Below are positions 35,622 to 44,348 of a stretch of DNA of 64,000 nt, one piece after another (within the stretch, counting starts at the first letter, position 1; each line of letters begins with the position of its first letter). Origin of the DNA: Rhizobium vallis (GTDB lineage: Bacteria; Pseudomonadota; Alphaproteobacteria; Rhizobiales; Rhizobiaceae); the NCBI RefSeq assembly GCF_003985155.1, contig NZ_ML133687.1, positions 899,144 to 963,143 on the forward strand. The letters are read 5' to 3'. The position numbers and the translations under genes were made by a program. The notes under the pieces are model-generated. The model made no database searches, was not told where the DNA came from, and was given only the letters and a program-made list of their open reading frames with translations.

Positions 35622-37505
35622 CTATCCTGCCATCGCCTCTTCGTATTCGGCCGATAGCATCAGCCAATCTTCCTCGGCGGTGGCGAGTTTTGCCGCGGCC
35701 TCGCCGCGCTGCTTTGCCTTTTCGGCGGCTTTCGCGGGCGTCTTCTCGTAGAGAGCAGGGTCCGCAAGTTCCTTATCAAGCGCCTGAATCTGTTTCTCGA
35801 GCTTCGCCGTCAAGGATTCGATTTCTTTGATCTTTTTCTTGAGTGGCGTCAGCGAGGCGCGGCGCTCGGCATTGAGCTTGCGCTGGTCGGCCTTCGAGGT
35901 CGCATCTTCAGCCAGCTGCGGCTTTTCTTCTTTTTTTTTGCCCGAAGTGACGATGAGGTCGCGATACTCGTCCATATCGCCTTCGAAGGTGGTGACGGTG
36001 CCGCCGTTGACGAGCCAAAGCCGGTCGACCGTCGCCTCGATCAGGTGGCGGTCGTGTGAGATGAGGATGACGGCGCCTTCATAGTCGTTCAGCGCCTCGA
36101 TCAGCGCGCGGCGGCTGTCGATGTCGAGGTGGTTGGTCGGCTCGTCGAGGATCAGCAGGTTCGGCGCATTGAAGGCGGCAAGTCCCATCAGCAGTCGGGC
36201 TTTCTCGCCACCGGAAAGATCCTTGGCGGCCGTCGCCATTTTCTCGGTCGCAAGCCCCATCTGCGCGACGCGGGCGCGAACCTTCGCCTCCGGCGCGCCG
36301 GGCATCAGCCGGCGCACATGCTCCACCGGCGATTGCTCGGGAATGAGGTCGTCCAGCTGGTGCTGCGCGAAGAAGCCAATCTTCAGGCTCGGCGCCAGCT
36401 TCACTTCGCCGCTTTCCGGCGCCAGCCGGCCGGAAATGAATTTGGCGAAGGTCGATTTGCCGTTGCCGTTCGAGCCGAGCAGGGCGATCCGGTCGTCGTT
36501 GTCGATGCGCAGGTTGAGGCTCTTCAGGATCGGCTTGCCGGGCTCATAGCCGACAGCGCCGCCCTGGATCGCGACGATCGGCGAGGCCGGCTGCTTCTCC
36601 GGCTCGGGGAAGGTGATCGGCTGCACGTGATCCTCGATCACCGCGGCGACCGTTCCCATGCGCTCGAGCGCCTTGACGCGGGACTGCGCCTGCCGGGCCT
36701 TGGAAGCCTTGGCCTTGAAGCGGTCGATGAAGCTCTGCAGATGCTTGCGCGCCGCCTCGTTCTTCGCCTTGGCCTTGGTCTGCAATTCGTCGGCTTCCGC
36801 CTTCTGCCGCTCGAACTGATCGTAATTGCCGCGGTAGAAAGTGAGCTTCTTCTGGTCGAGATGCACGATGGAGTTGACCGCGTTGTTCAACAGGTCGCGG
36901 TCGTGGCTGATGATGATGACCGTGTGCGGATAGCGGCGGATATAGTCCTCCAACCACATCGTGCCTTCGAGGTCGAGATAATTGGTCGGCTCGTCGAGCA
37001 GAAGCAGGTCCGGCTCGGCGAAAAGCACGGCGGCAAGCGCCACGCGCATCCGCCAGCCGCCGGAGAAGGACGAGGCAGGGCGGGCTTGCGCCGCCTGGTC
37101 GAAGCCGAGGCCGGCAAGAATGCTGGCCGCGCGCGCTTCGGCCGAATGCGCATCGATATCGACGAGCCGCATCTGGATTTCGGCGATGCGGTGCGGGTCG
37201 GTCGCCGTTTCCGCTTCGGTAATCAGGGCCGTGCGTTCCCTATCCGCGGCAAGCACGATCTCGATCAGCGCGTCCTCGGTCGCCGGTGCTTCCTGCGCCA
37301 CCTGACCGATGCGAGCGGCCTTGGGGATCGACACCGACCCAGTCTCCGAGCCGAGATCGCCGGTGATGACGCGAAAAAGCGTAGACTTGCCGGCGCCGTT
37401 GCGCCCGACGAGCCCAGCCTTCGTGCCCGAGGGCAGCGACACACTGGCGTTGTCAAGGAGCAGGCGTCCGGCGATGCGGGCGGAAATGTCGGTAATCGTG
37501 ATCAT
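35622..37505 (-). CDS. ABC-F family ATPase (YheS/Uup-like)
   Basis: A 627-residue protein with two ABC domains and no membrane part, as in ribosome-associated ABC-F proteins. The first domain has GRNGAGKSTLFR and SSFSGGWRMRVALAAVL, the second GSNGNGKSTFAK and DLSGGEKARLLMGLA with LLILDEPTNHLDI. A linker of about 70 residues rich in Lys and Ala (about 235-300) fits the P-site tRNA interaction motif. The C terminus is a coiled coil (ERRASLTPLKKKIKEIESL). It probably protects or rescues translating ribosomes; the exact member cannot be fixed from sequence. Its start is 54 bp from the stop of the GGDEF-like gene. Confidence 0.92.
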   Translation of the reverse strand: MITITDISARIAGRLLLDNASVSLPSGTKAGLVGRNGAGKSTLFRVITGDLGSETGSVSIPKAARIGQVAQEAPATEDALIEIVLAADRERTALITEAETATDPHRIAEIQMRLVDIDAHSAEARAASILAGLGFDQAAQARPASSFSGGWRMRVALAAVLFAEPDLLLLDEPTNYLDLEGTMWLEDYIRRYPHTVIIISHDRDLLNNAVNSIVHLDQKKLTFYRGNYDQFERQKAEADELQTKAKAKNEAARKHLQSFIDRFKAKASKARQAQSRVKALERMGTVAAVIEDHVQPITFPEPEKQPASPIVAIQGGAVGYEPGKPILKSLNLRIDNDDRIALLGSNGNGKSTFAKFISGRLAPESGEVKLAPSLKIGFFAQHQLDDLIPEQSPVEHVRRLMPGAPEAKVRARVAQMGLATEKMATAAKDLSGGEKARLLMGLAAFNAPNLLILDEPTNHLDIDSRRALIEALNDYEGAVILISHDRHLIEATVDRLWLVNGGTVTTFEGDMDEYRDLIVTSGKKKEEKPQLAEDATSKADQRKLNAERRASLTPLKKKIKEIESLTAKLEKQIQALDKELADPALYEKTPAKAAEKAKQRGEAAAKLATAEEDWLMLSAEYEEAMAG

Positions 37506-37559
37506 GGTCGGCGTTTTGGCCGAAAGCGCCCCTCAAGGCAAGAGCAGGCTTGCACGCCT

Positions 37560-38609
37560 TCAGTGGCCGAAAGCCTGTACCGGCTGGCGCCGGTTCGACT
37601 GCGCGGCGAAAAGCGCCACGCGTGCGTTGGCTTGCAACTGTCCCGGCGTTGCCGCATCGGCGCTCAGCGCTACGCCGACCGAGATGGTGAGACTGCCAGG
37701 ATTGACCTTGTCTGATGTCGCGAAGATGAGATTGTCCTCGACCGATGCGCGCAGGCGCTCGGCGATCGCCATTGCATCCTGCATGCCGACATTGGAAAAC
37801 AGGAAGGCGAATTCATCGGCTTCCGCGCGGGCGACGAAGTCGTTCTTCTTGATCGATTTGCGAAAGAGGCCTGCGAGCTTCTTCAGAAGCTTGTTGCCGG
37901 CCTGGGTGCCGTATCTGTCGGTGAGCTCGGCGAAGTTGTCGATGCCGACCATGATCAGCGCGTTGCCGGCCGCACCTTCCTCGCGCTCGTAGAGGTCCGA
38001 TATCACCCGGTTCAGCGCGATGCGGTTCGCAAGGCCGGTGATCTTGTCGGCCGTCGTGGCCGATTGCATCGCCGAAATCCCGCGTTCCAGCACTTCCAGC
38101 GCCTTTATGTCTTCCTCAAGCCTGGCGCCGATGTCCATTTCAGCCGACAGCACCGCTGTCAGCGAGGCGGAGAGATAGTCCACCTCGCCGATGAAGGCTG
38201 CAAGGCTCTGGTCGTCGTGGCCGGAGACGGATTTCAGGATCGTGCTGCAGGCGCGCGCAAAAGCGTTCTTGTGCCTGAGACCTTCGGCAAGCCGCTCGGC
38301 AACGTCGCGCAGCATTCGGCTCGCCTCGCTCCGTGATATCTCGCCCGCCAGTCCACAATGGCCGACGAGGCGGTATTTCAGTCCGAGTTCGTCGAGCATC
38401 GCCTGTTGTGGCTGAGATCCGAGTGCTGCGATATCCTGCGCAAGCCCCGCATTGAGCCCGACGATCGCCTCATGGAAGAGCTCGTAATTGCGCGGCAGCG
38501 CGGCAACGTTGAGGCGCGCCATGTGCTGGGCGATCCTTAGAATGTCGGCCATCGGCGCCGAGCGCGCGGCCTCGCGCGGCACCAGTGCGTTTGCGCTTGC
38601 ATTCTGCAT
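37560..38609 (-). CDS. GGDEF-domain protein with degenerate active site
   Basis: A 349-residue protein with no signal or membrane helix. Residues 1-180 are alpha-helical and unassigned; 185-345 is a GGDEF domain (KITGLANRIALNRVISDLYE, VGIDNFAELTDRYG, then ISVGVA). The catalytic motif reads EADEF at residues 263-267 in place of GGDEF, so both glycines that hold the GTP are lost while the metal Asp224 (GIDNF) is kept. No RxxD inhibitory site is visible ahead of it. It is probably not a cyclase but a c-di-GMP or GTP sensor, or a regulator. The gene has its own ATG at 38609 and no operon partner. Confidence 0.88.
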   Translation of the reverse strand: MQNASANALVPREAARSAPMADILRIAQHMARLNVAALPRNYELFHEAIVGLNAGLAQDIAALGSQPQQAMLDELGLKYRLVGHCGLAGEISRSEASRMLRDVAERLAEGLRHKNAFARACSTILKSVSGHDDQSLAAFIGEVDYLSASLTAVLSAEMDIGARLEEDIKALEVLERGISAMQSATTADKITGLANRIALNRVISDLYEREEGAAGNALIMVGIDNFAELTDRYGTQAGNKLLKKLAGLFRKSIKKNDFVARAEADEFAFLFSNVGMQDAMAIAERLRASVEDNLIFATSDKVNPGSLTISVGVALSADAATPGQLQANARVALFAAQSNRRQPVQAFGH

Positions 38610-38752
38610 GACGATCCCTCGTGGTCCGGCCTCTTTCTCATCTTCCGCTATGCGCGCAAGCTTTTAAAAGAGGCTGAATTTGTGAAGGTTGGCGCCGAAT
38701 TGATGACGGGAACCGATAAAGGCAGTTAATTCAGTCTTGATGGAAGCGATCC

Positions 38753-39262
38753 TCACATCCACTCGCGGCCCTCGGTGCGCAGAAAGTAGATGAGATCCAG
38801 CTGGAGGCTCGGCTTGCCGAGTGCTGTCAGCGTCATGTGGCATTGGCCGCGATGATGGGTCTGGTGGTTGAAGAGATGCGCGAGCGCGGGCGAGAGGGGC
38901 TGAGTGATCTCGACCGGCTGTGTTACCGGCGAATAACTGAAGTTGGCTGCCAGGGTTGCCTCATCAAGCTGGCTCGTCCACGCAATGATACGCTCGTCCT
39001 CGGCTCTGCGCGCCGCGGCAAGCACATCCAGATCCTCGTAGAGAACGGCATCAAGTGTCGCCGGCGCTTCGCCGGTGCCGGTGAAGCGTTTCATCCAGAT
39101 GCGGTCGGCGACGAGTAGATGATTGAGCGTGCGATGCAGCGAGCCGAAGAAGGCGCCATGGTCGCTGCGGAATTCCGCGTCGCTGAGTTCGGCCGCGGCC
39201 GCATAAACCTGGGCGTTGGCCCAGCGGTTATAGGCGGCGAACATCCTGTAATGTCTGAGCAT
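38753..39262 (-). CDS. DinB family protein
   Basis: A 169-residue four-helix protein of the DinB / YfiT-like metal-binding family, with unknown substrate; relatives act in thiol or damage metabolism. Metal-ligand histidines are seen at HLLVADRIW (about residue 48) and in HLFNHQTHHRGQCH (about 130-143), the usual three-His site. It starts at ATG 39262 with MLRHYRMFAAYNRWANAQV, the standard N-terminal helix. It is divergent from the GST gene 138 bp away. Confidence 0.88.
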   Translation of the reverse strand: MLRHYRMFAAYNRWANAQVYAAAAELSDAEFRSDHGAFFGSLHRTLNHLLVADRIWMKRFTGTGEAPATLDAVLYEDLDVLAAARRAEDERIIAWTSQLDEATLAANFSYSPVTQPVEITQPLSPALAHLFNHQTHHRGQCHMTLTALGKPSLQLDLIYFLRTEGREWM

Positions 39263-39399
39263 CCGGTCCCCCTGGTCGTCGTGGCAGTCTAGCTCGATTT
39301 CCCCGCAAATCGCAGTGATGTGCCGATGAAATTTCCTGATTTGATCACCGACACATTCTGTCGTCGAATAGATGAAGCTTCGATCCCGAAAGGACTGTC

Positions 39400-40089
39400 A
39401 TGACCAGAGCCCTCTATTCCCTGTGCGGCGCGGACGAGCGGCGCTTCTTTTCACCGCATTGCTGGAAGGCCGTGATGGCGCTGGCGCATAAGGGTCTCGA
39501 TTTCGAGGAGATTCCGACGACCTACGCCCGCATTAAAGCGATCGGCGGCGGCGCCTCGCCGACCGTACCGGTGCTCGATGACAATGGCCGGCTGATCTCT
39601 GACAGTTTCGCCATCGCCCTCTATCTCGAAGAGGCCTATCCCGAGCGGCCGTCGCTGTTTGGCGGCGAAGGCGGCAAGGCGCTGTCGCGCATGGTGGAAG
39701 GCTATTCGCAGATGATCATTCATCCAGCGATCATGCGGATCGCCCTTCTCGACATCCATGCAATCCTTGATGAGGGGGACAAGACTTACTTTCGCGAAAG
39801 CCGCGAGACCCGCCTCGGCAAGCCGCTGGAAGTTTTCGCTGCCGACGGCGAAGCGGAGAAGGCCGCCTTCGGCGCCAAGCTGGAGCCGCTCCGGCATATG
39901 CTGAAGTTCCAACCCTTCATCGGCGGGCAGACACCGCTCTTTGCCGACTATATCGTCTTCGGCGCGCTGCAATGGCTACGCGTATCCGCCGGCCTCGCCA
40001 TGCTTGCGGCCGACGATCCCGTCATGGCCTGGTTCGAACGCTGCCTCGATCTTCACCAAAGCCGCGGCAGGACTGTGACAGCGGCGTGA
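39400..40089 (+). CDS. Glutathione S-transferase family protein
   Basis: A 229-residue thioredoxin-fold plus alpha-helical protein of the GST superfamily. The N domain has SPHCWKAVMALAHKG (about 18-32), where the Ser or Cys contacts glutathione, then the cis-Pro ASPTVPVLDDNG and the glutathione-binding SDSFAIALYLEEAYP. The C domain ends in FADYIVFGALQWLRV. No substrate can be assigned. The ATG at 39400 sits after a short AAAGGAC ribosome site. It precedes ndk by 81 bp, on the same strand. Confidence 0.88.
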   Translation: MTRALYSLCGADERRFFSPHCWKAVMALAHKGLDFEEIPTTYARIKAIGGGASPTVPVLDDNGRLISDSFAIALYLEEAYPERPSLFGGEGGKALSRMVEGYSQMIIHPAIMRIALLDIHAILDEGDKTYFRESRETRLGKPLEVFAADGEAEKAAFGAKLEPLRHMLKFQPFIGGQTPLFADYIVFGALQWLRVSAGLAMLAADDPVMAWFERCLDLHQSRGRTVTAA

Positions 40090-40170
40090 AATTGCCGCCG
40101 GCCTCTTGTTTTCGGGCGTTGGGGCGGGTAAAGACCGCCCACTTTTCCCGAGAAAACAGAGGATTTGACT

Positions 40171-40593
<423 letters not shown>

Positions 40594-40638
40594 GGCCACG
40601 CTTCGGCATTCGCTTGCAATGCCTTGAATTGACTCTTG

Positions 40639-40665
40639 AAAGCCGGGGCTTCACCCCGGCTTTTC
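40639..40665 (+). terminator. Terminator after ndk
   Basis: AAAGCCGGGG (40639-40648) and CCCCGGCTTT (40654-40663) form a perfect 10-bp stem with a 5-base loop and a T run. It can also serve the convergent lipoprotein gene, whose stop is 17 bp further on. Confidence 0.9.
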
Positions 40666-40681
40666 TATTGCGCGCCTTTTT

Positions 40682-41185
40682 CTATGCCGGGCATTTATCG
40701 GTGTTCGAAAAATCGACGCTACCGTCAGGCTTGAAGACCTCCGGGTTCTTGTCATAAAACGCGCCAACGACGAGCGGCTTGCTCGGCAAGACGGTCTGGT
40801 CGAGGTCGGAGCGAAACTGCGTCTTCAGCTCCTGAAGCACCTTGCCATCCCTATCCACCAGCCGGACATTCACCGAATAGGGACGGTCTTTGCGCACGCA
40901 GTGCAGATTTTCGCTCTGCAGGGCGATCTTGTCGTCGATCGGGTAGATCTTCTGGTTCAGCACCAGCGGATCGCCACCCTGCGGGTTTTCGAATTCGGCG
41001 ATGATGACGGACCCATCGGGGATGGGGCCGGTCTTCTTCAGCGTCAGCAGATAGGTCGCGCTCGCCACACGATAGTTGAAAACGAAGAGATGGCCAGTAA
41101 CCTCGACCAGGTTTTCGGCCTGGCGCTGGCAGGCGGTAAGCAGAAGGCCCATTGCTGCCGTCGCTGCGATCAGATATTTCCTCAT
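40682..41185 (-). CDS. Putative lipoprotein of unknown function
   Basis: A 167-residue exported protein beginning MRKYLIAATAAMGLLLTACQ, with a clear lipobox (LTAC, Cys19). The remaining 148 residues are beta-strand rich and hold Cys in LHCVRKDRP and near the end in NTDKCPA, possibly a disulfide. I do not recognise the family. It starts at ATG 41185, which overlaps the CGNR gene stop by 4 bp, so it is translated from the regulator mRNA. That makes it a part of the same unit and possibly under the same control. Confidence 0.75.
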   Translation of the reverse strand: MRKYLIAATAAMGLLLTACQRQAENLVEVTGHLFVFNYRVASATYLLTLKKTGPIPDGSVIIAEFENPQGGDPLVLNQKIYPIDDKIALQSENLHCVRKDRPYSVNVRLVDRDGKVLQELKTQFRSDLDQTVLPSKPLVVGAFYDKNPEVFKPDGSVDFSNTDKCPA

Positions 41186-41727
41186 GGCGTCTCCTCCTTC
41201 TTGCGGCGATAATGGCGGTTCGCCTTGGCGCGGTTGCCGCAGACCGCCATGTCGCACCAGGCGCGGCTCCTGTTCTTGCTGCGATCGATGAACAGCCAGC
41301 CGCAATTGCCGCAGATCTTCATGCGCTCCGGGTCGGGCATGGCAATCAGCCGAAGCACCGAATGGGCCGTCGCCTCGGCCAGGCCGCCGGAGCTTGCGTC
41401 ACGGAACGTCTTTGCCAGCGCCTCCAGCAGGCCGGCCAGCAATTGGTCATCGCCGCCATCAAGTATACGCTTGCGGAAATAGAGGTCGATCGCTTCCCGC
41501 AACGCGATGAAATCCGTCTCGTTTTCCGCCGTCACCGGCGTGATGTCGCCGAAGAGGGCGCGTTCGGCGCAGAATTCGGCAGCGGCGCTGGGAAAGCTGC
41601 GCATCTGGTCCCTGACCGCGAAGCGGTCGATCCGCCGCGTTGCATCGTGGCGAAGCACGACGCTGTTGGCGACATCGAGCGCCAATGCGCCACCGGCAAA
41701 GCGGTGAGGGGTCCAGGAAAAATTCAT
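41182..41727 (-). CDS. CGNR zinc-finger transcriptional regulator (ABATE domain)
   Basis: A 181-residue protein of the CGNR/ABATE family, whose members are predicted stress-linked transcription regulators. The N-terminal domain (about 10-125) begins FAGGALALDVANSVVLR. The C-terminal zinc finger is CGNCGWLFIDRSKNRSRAWC and the CGNR box CGNRAKANRHYRRK, with the four cysteines expected for metal binding. The ATG at 41727 has no ribosome site: a TATAAT at 41739-41734 would start transcription on or within a base or two of the ATG, so the mRNA looks leaderless. A perfect 13-bp inverted repeat starts 4 bp upstream. It is divergent from a LivH-type permease and overlaps a lipoprotein gene. Confidence 0.9.
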   Translation of the reverse strand: MNFSWTPHRFAGGALALDVANSVVLRHDATRRIDRFAVRDQMRSFPSAAAEFCAERALFGDITPVTAENETDFIALREAIDLYFRKRILDGGDDQLLAGLLEALAKTFRDASSGGLAEATAHSVLRLIAMPDPERMKICGNCGWLFIDRSKNRSRAWCDMAVCGNRAKANRHYRRKKEETP

Positions 41728-41731
41728 GCCG

Positions 41732-41771
41732 AAATTATAACTGGCGAAATAGGTTTTACCAGTTATAATTT
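41732..41771. promoter_or_regulatory. 13-bp inverted repeat with two divergent -10 boxes
   Basis: AAATTATAACTGG (41732-41744) and CCAGTTATAATTT (41759-41771) are a perfect inverted repeat with a 14-bp centre. Each arm contains TATAAT: 41764-41769 on the plus strand toward the permease, and 41739-41734 on the minus strand toward the CGNR gene. Weak -35 sites (CTGGCG plus, CTGGTA minus) fall in the opposite arm at 17-bp spacing. One protein bound here would cover both promoters. Confidence 0.75.
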
Positions 41772-41792
41772 TAGTGACGCGGAGTGTCTGGA

Positions 41793-42689
41793 ATGGCTTA
41801 TCTTCTGCAGCAGTTGGCGAATGCGGTCCCGCTCGCTGCTCTCTACGCCGCGCTCGCCTTCGGTTATGCCGTCGCCTTCGGCGTGACGAAGCGGGCCGAC
41901 ATCACCTATGGGGCGATCTTCGCCTTCGCCGGCCAGATCCTGCTGCTCTTCACCGAGCTCGCCTATGTCAGGTTCTGGTTGGTGCTGCCGGCAGCTCTTG
42001 CCATCGGCGCCTGCGCCTCGATCGTCTATTCGCTGGGGGCGGGCATCTGGATCGGCCGCGCGATCATGATGCCGCTGGTCAAGAAGTCGCCGAACACGGT
42101 CATCGTCGCCGCCCTCGGCATGATGATCGTGCTGATGGAGACCGCTCGGCTAGCCGCCGACACAAGGGCGATCTGGCTGCCGCCGTTCCTGAACGACGTG
42201 GTCGTCTTCTGGAGCGACGGCCCGTTCAAGGTGACGCTCACTTATATCCAGTTGATCGATACGGTGCTGATGTGCGCCATCGTCGCGATCGGCACGCTAA
42301 TCCTCCGCCGCACCGCGTGGGGCCGCTTCTGGCGCGCCGTCACCGACGATCCGCTCGCCGCCGAGCTCTGCGGCACCAGCGCCAACCGCGTCTTTCTCGT
42401 CGCTTATGCGGCAGCCAGCCTCGTCGCTACGATCTGCGGGATCCTGGCGACGTTCTATTACGGCTCGATGGATTTCGGCGCCGGCCTGATGTTCGGGCTG
42501 AAGGTGCTGCTGATCGCGGCTGTCGGGGGCTACTCCGACCCGCTGCGTTCGGCGGGCGGGGCTGCCGGGCTTGCCGTGGCCGAGACCCTATGGGGCGCTT
42601 ACGGCCCCTTCGTCTGGCGCGATCTGGTCATCTTCTCGCTGCTGGTGCTGCTGCTGGTGATGAGCCGTCGGGAGCGCGTGGTTCTCTGA
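41793..42689 (+). CDS. LivH-type branched-chain amino acid ABC permease (lone)
   Basis: A 298-residue inner-membrane permease of the LivH/LivM family, from ATG 41793 (GGAG at 41781-41784 lies eight bases before it; a GTG at 41784 adds three codons). It has eight or so hydrophobic segments. The EAA-type coupling loop is near AVTDDPLAAELCGTSANRVF (about 185-204), and GLKVLLIAAVGGYSDPLRS is a family block. No LivM, LivF, LivG or binding protein gene is adjacent, so it needs partners elsewhere or works differently. It is divergent from the CGNR gene and shares its promoter region. Confidence 0.85.
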   Translation: MAYLLQQLANAVPLAALYAALAFGYAVAFGVTKRADITYGAIFAFAGQILLLFTELAYVRFWLVLPAALAIGACASIVYSLGAGIWIGRAIMMPLVKKSPNTVIVAALGMMIVLMETARLAADTRAIWLPPFLNDVVVFWSDGPFKVTLTYIQLIDTVLMCAIVAIGTLILRRTAWGRFWRAVTDDPLAAELCGTSANRVFLVAYAAASLVATICGILATFYYGSMDFGAGLMFGLKVLLIAAVGGYSDPLRSAGGAAGLAVAETLWGAYGPFVWRDLVIFSLLVLLLVMSRRERVVL

Positions 42690-43151
42690 TTATTTCCACT
42701 TGTCGCGCGCCGCATCGTCGGCGTCCTTCGCCGCGACCCAGTCGCCGGCCTCGCCATCCGCACTGTGCTCCTTCTTCCAGAAGGGCGCTGCTGTTTTCAG
42801 GAAGTCCATGACGAAATTGGCGCCGTCGAACGCCGCCTGCCGATGCGGCGCGGCCGCGACGACCAGCACGATATTCTCGCCGGGGGCGACCTTGCCATAG
42901 CGATGAATGGCGGTCAGCCCGAGAAGTCCGAAACGCGCGATGGCGAGTTCGCTAATCCGGGTCATCTCGGCTTCGGCCATGCCGGGATAATGCTCGAGTT
43001 CGAGGGCCGCCAGCGCCCCGCCGTCATCGCGGCAGAGGCCGGAAAAGGTGACAACCGCGCCGATGCCGGGTTTGCCCTTGGAAAGCAGATCGACCTCGGT
43101 CTGCAGATCGAAGTCTTCGCGCTGGACGCGGATGGTTGGGGTGACGGTCAC
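42690..43151 (-). CDS. moaE: Molybdopterin synthase catalytic subunit MoaE
   Basis: Large subunit of molybdopterin synthase, which inserts sulfur from MoaD into precursor Z (cPMP). It has 153 residues. The block GAVVTFSGLCRDD (about 31-43), HRYGKVAPGENIVLVVAAAPHRQ (split here around VAPG) and the catalytic Lys in FWKKEH fit. Its stop is adjacent to that of the convergent permease, with no gap. MoaD lies upstream, but 245 bp containing a palindromic element separate the two, unusual for a pair that must be made in balance. Confidence 0.93.
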   Translation of the reverse strand: MTVTPTIRVQREDFDLQTEVDLLSKGKPGIGAVVTFSGLCRDDGGALAALELEHYPGMAEAEMTRISELAIARFGLLGLTAIHRYGKVAPGENIVLVVAAAPHRQAAFDGANFVMDFLKTAAPFWKKEHSADGEAGDWVAAKDADDAARDKWK

Positions 43152-43195
43152 TTCACAGACCTCCGTCGATTTGGAAGGTCATCGCTAACCCCACG

Positions 43196-43337
43196 CTCCC
43201 TCATTCCTGTGCTTGTCACAGAAATCCAGCCACCGCGCGTCCGCGCGGTGAATGACACTTTCTTCCGACGATTGCTTCTTTCGCGCCCAAGGGCTTGGGC
43301 GGACTGGATTCCTGTGACAAGCACAGGAATGAGGGAG
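43196..43337. repeat. Cloverleaf palindromic element, copy A (RIME-like), inside moaD-moaE
   Basis: A 26-bp perfect outer inverted repeat (43196-43221 against 43312-43337) encloses two inner hairpins: CACCGCGCG/CGCGCGGTG near 43230-43250 and CGCCCAAG/CTTGGGCG near 43283-43300. Total length 142 bp. A second copy lies at 63758-63878. Palindromic intergenic elements of this type (RIME) are known in rhizobia; the match to RIME is from memory. Confidence 0.75.
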
Positions 43338-43396
43338 AGAAAGGAAGACGCAGTCCTATCCATTGTTAGTTTTCCCGAGCCTAAGCGGACCAGGCC

Positions 43397-43651
43397 TTAT
43401 CCCCCCGTCATCGGCGGAAATATCCCGATCTCCCGTGCGGCGCCGATCGGCTCGTCATGCTCGACATGCTCCATGTCGAGCGCCACGCGGATCACCTCGG
43501 GATATTGAAGCGCCGTCTCATATTCTTCGCCCAGCGTCTTCAAATGATTCAGGAGATCGGCGACGGTGACGACGGAGGAGGGGAGGTCGATCTCCTCCTC
43601 GCCCTTGCCGATGCGCTCCCGCACCCATGCGAAATAGACAAGCCGGGTCAT
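43397..43651 (-). CDS. moaD: Molybdopterin synthase sulfur carrier subunit MoaD
   Basis: Ubiquitin-like sulfur carrier for molybdopterin synthesis, 84 residues. It starts MTRLVYFAWVRERIG and ends in the required Gly-Gly (FPPMTGG), the site of thiocarboxylation. The ATG at 43651 overlaps the pgsA stop by 4 bp (ATGA), so translation is coupled to pgsA. Its partner MoaE is downstream past the palindromic element. Length and ending are normal. Confidence 0.95.
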   Translation of the reverse strand: MTRLVYFAWVRERIGKGEEEIDLPSSVVTVADLLNHLKTLGEEYETALQYPEVIRVALDMEHVEHDEPIGAAREIGIFPPMTGG

Positions 43652-44238
43652 TCCTCGTCATCCACGATATGTTTCACCCCGGCGCGGAAATAGTCGTAGC
43701 CGGTATAGATGGTCAGCAGCGCCGCGATCCACAGCAGGGCAATGCCGGTCTGCGTCGTATAAGGGAAAATCTCGTCGCCGGCCGGGCCGGCAAGCAGGAA
43801 GGCGATGGCGACGAGCTGCAGTGTCGTCTTCCACTTGGCGATCCGCGTCACCGGCACGCTGACCTTCAGCGCCGCCAGATATTCGCGCAGTCCCGACACC
43901 AGGATTTCGCGGCAGAGAATGGTGATCGCCGCCCAGATCGACCAGCCGGCAATAGTCTGGTCGGCTGCGACAAGAAGAAGGATCGAGGCGACCAGCAGCT
44001 TGTCGGCGATCGGATCGAGCATGCGGCCGATATTCGAGGTCTGGTTCCAGATGCGCGCGAGATAGCCGTCGAGGAAATCGGTGATTGAGGCGATGATGAA
44101 GATCCACAGCGCCACCCAGCGCGCCGTATTGCTGATCGACAGCCTGCCCTCGACGAAGAAGCAGAGGACGATCATCGGCACGGCGAGGATACGGCCGTAG
44201 GTCAGTAGGTTGGGAATGCTGTACGCACGCGATGCCAT
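43648..44238 (-). CDS. pgsA: CDP-diacylglycerol-glycerol-3-phosphate 3-phosphatidyltransferase PgsA
   Basis: Makes phosphatidylglycerol phosphate at the inner membrane. It has 196 residues with about five hydrophobic segments. The CDP-alcohol phosphotransferase motif D-G-x2-A-R-x8-G-x3-D-x3-D is read in DGYLARIWNQTSNIGRMLDP (about residues 56-75) and the following IADK. It lies downstream of uvrC with 110 bp between, and its stop overlaps moaD. The uvrC-pgsA-moaD-moaE order is common in alpha-proteobacteria. Confidence 0.95.
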   Translation of the reverse strand: MASRAYSIPNLLTYGRILAVPMIVLCFFVEGRLSISNTARWVALWIFIIASITDFLDGYLARIWNQTSNIGRMLDPIADKLLVASILLLVAADQTIAGWSIWAAITILCREILVSGLREYLAALKVSVPVTRIAKWKTTLQLVAIAFLLAGPAGDEIFPYTTQTGIALLWIAALLTIYTGYDYFRAGVKHIVDDEE

Positions 44239-44348
44239 GGGATCGTTCTCTGAATTGATGCGTGGGTAGATGACGGCTTTGGCTGCGGACCGTCAACATT
44301 CTTTCTGTCTTTTCACGGCCTTTGCGTGGAATTTACGACGGACGCCGG

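Noticed and set aside
43148..43363. Small open frames in the palindromic element (with IPVLVTGI-like stretches)
   Set aside because: They recur in both copies only because the DNA repeats; no evidence that they are translated.
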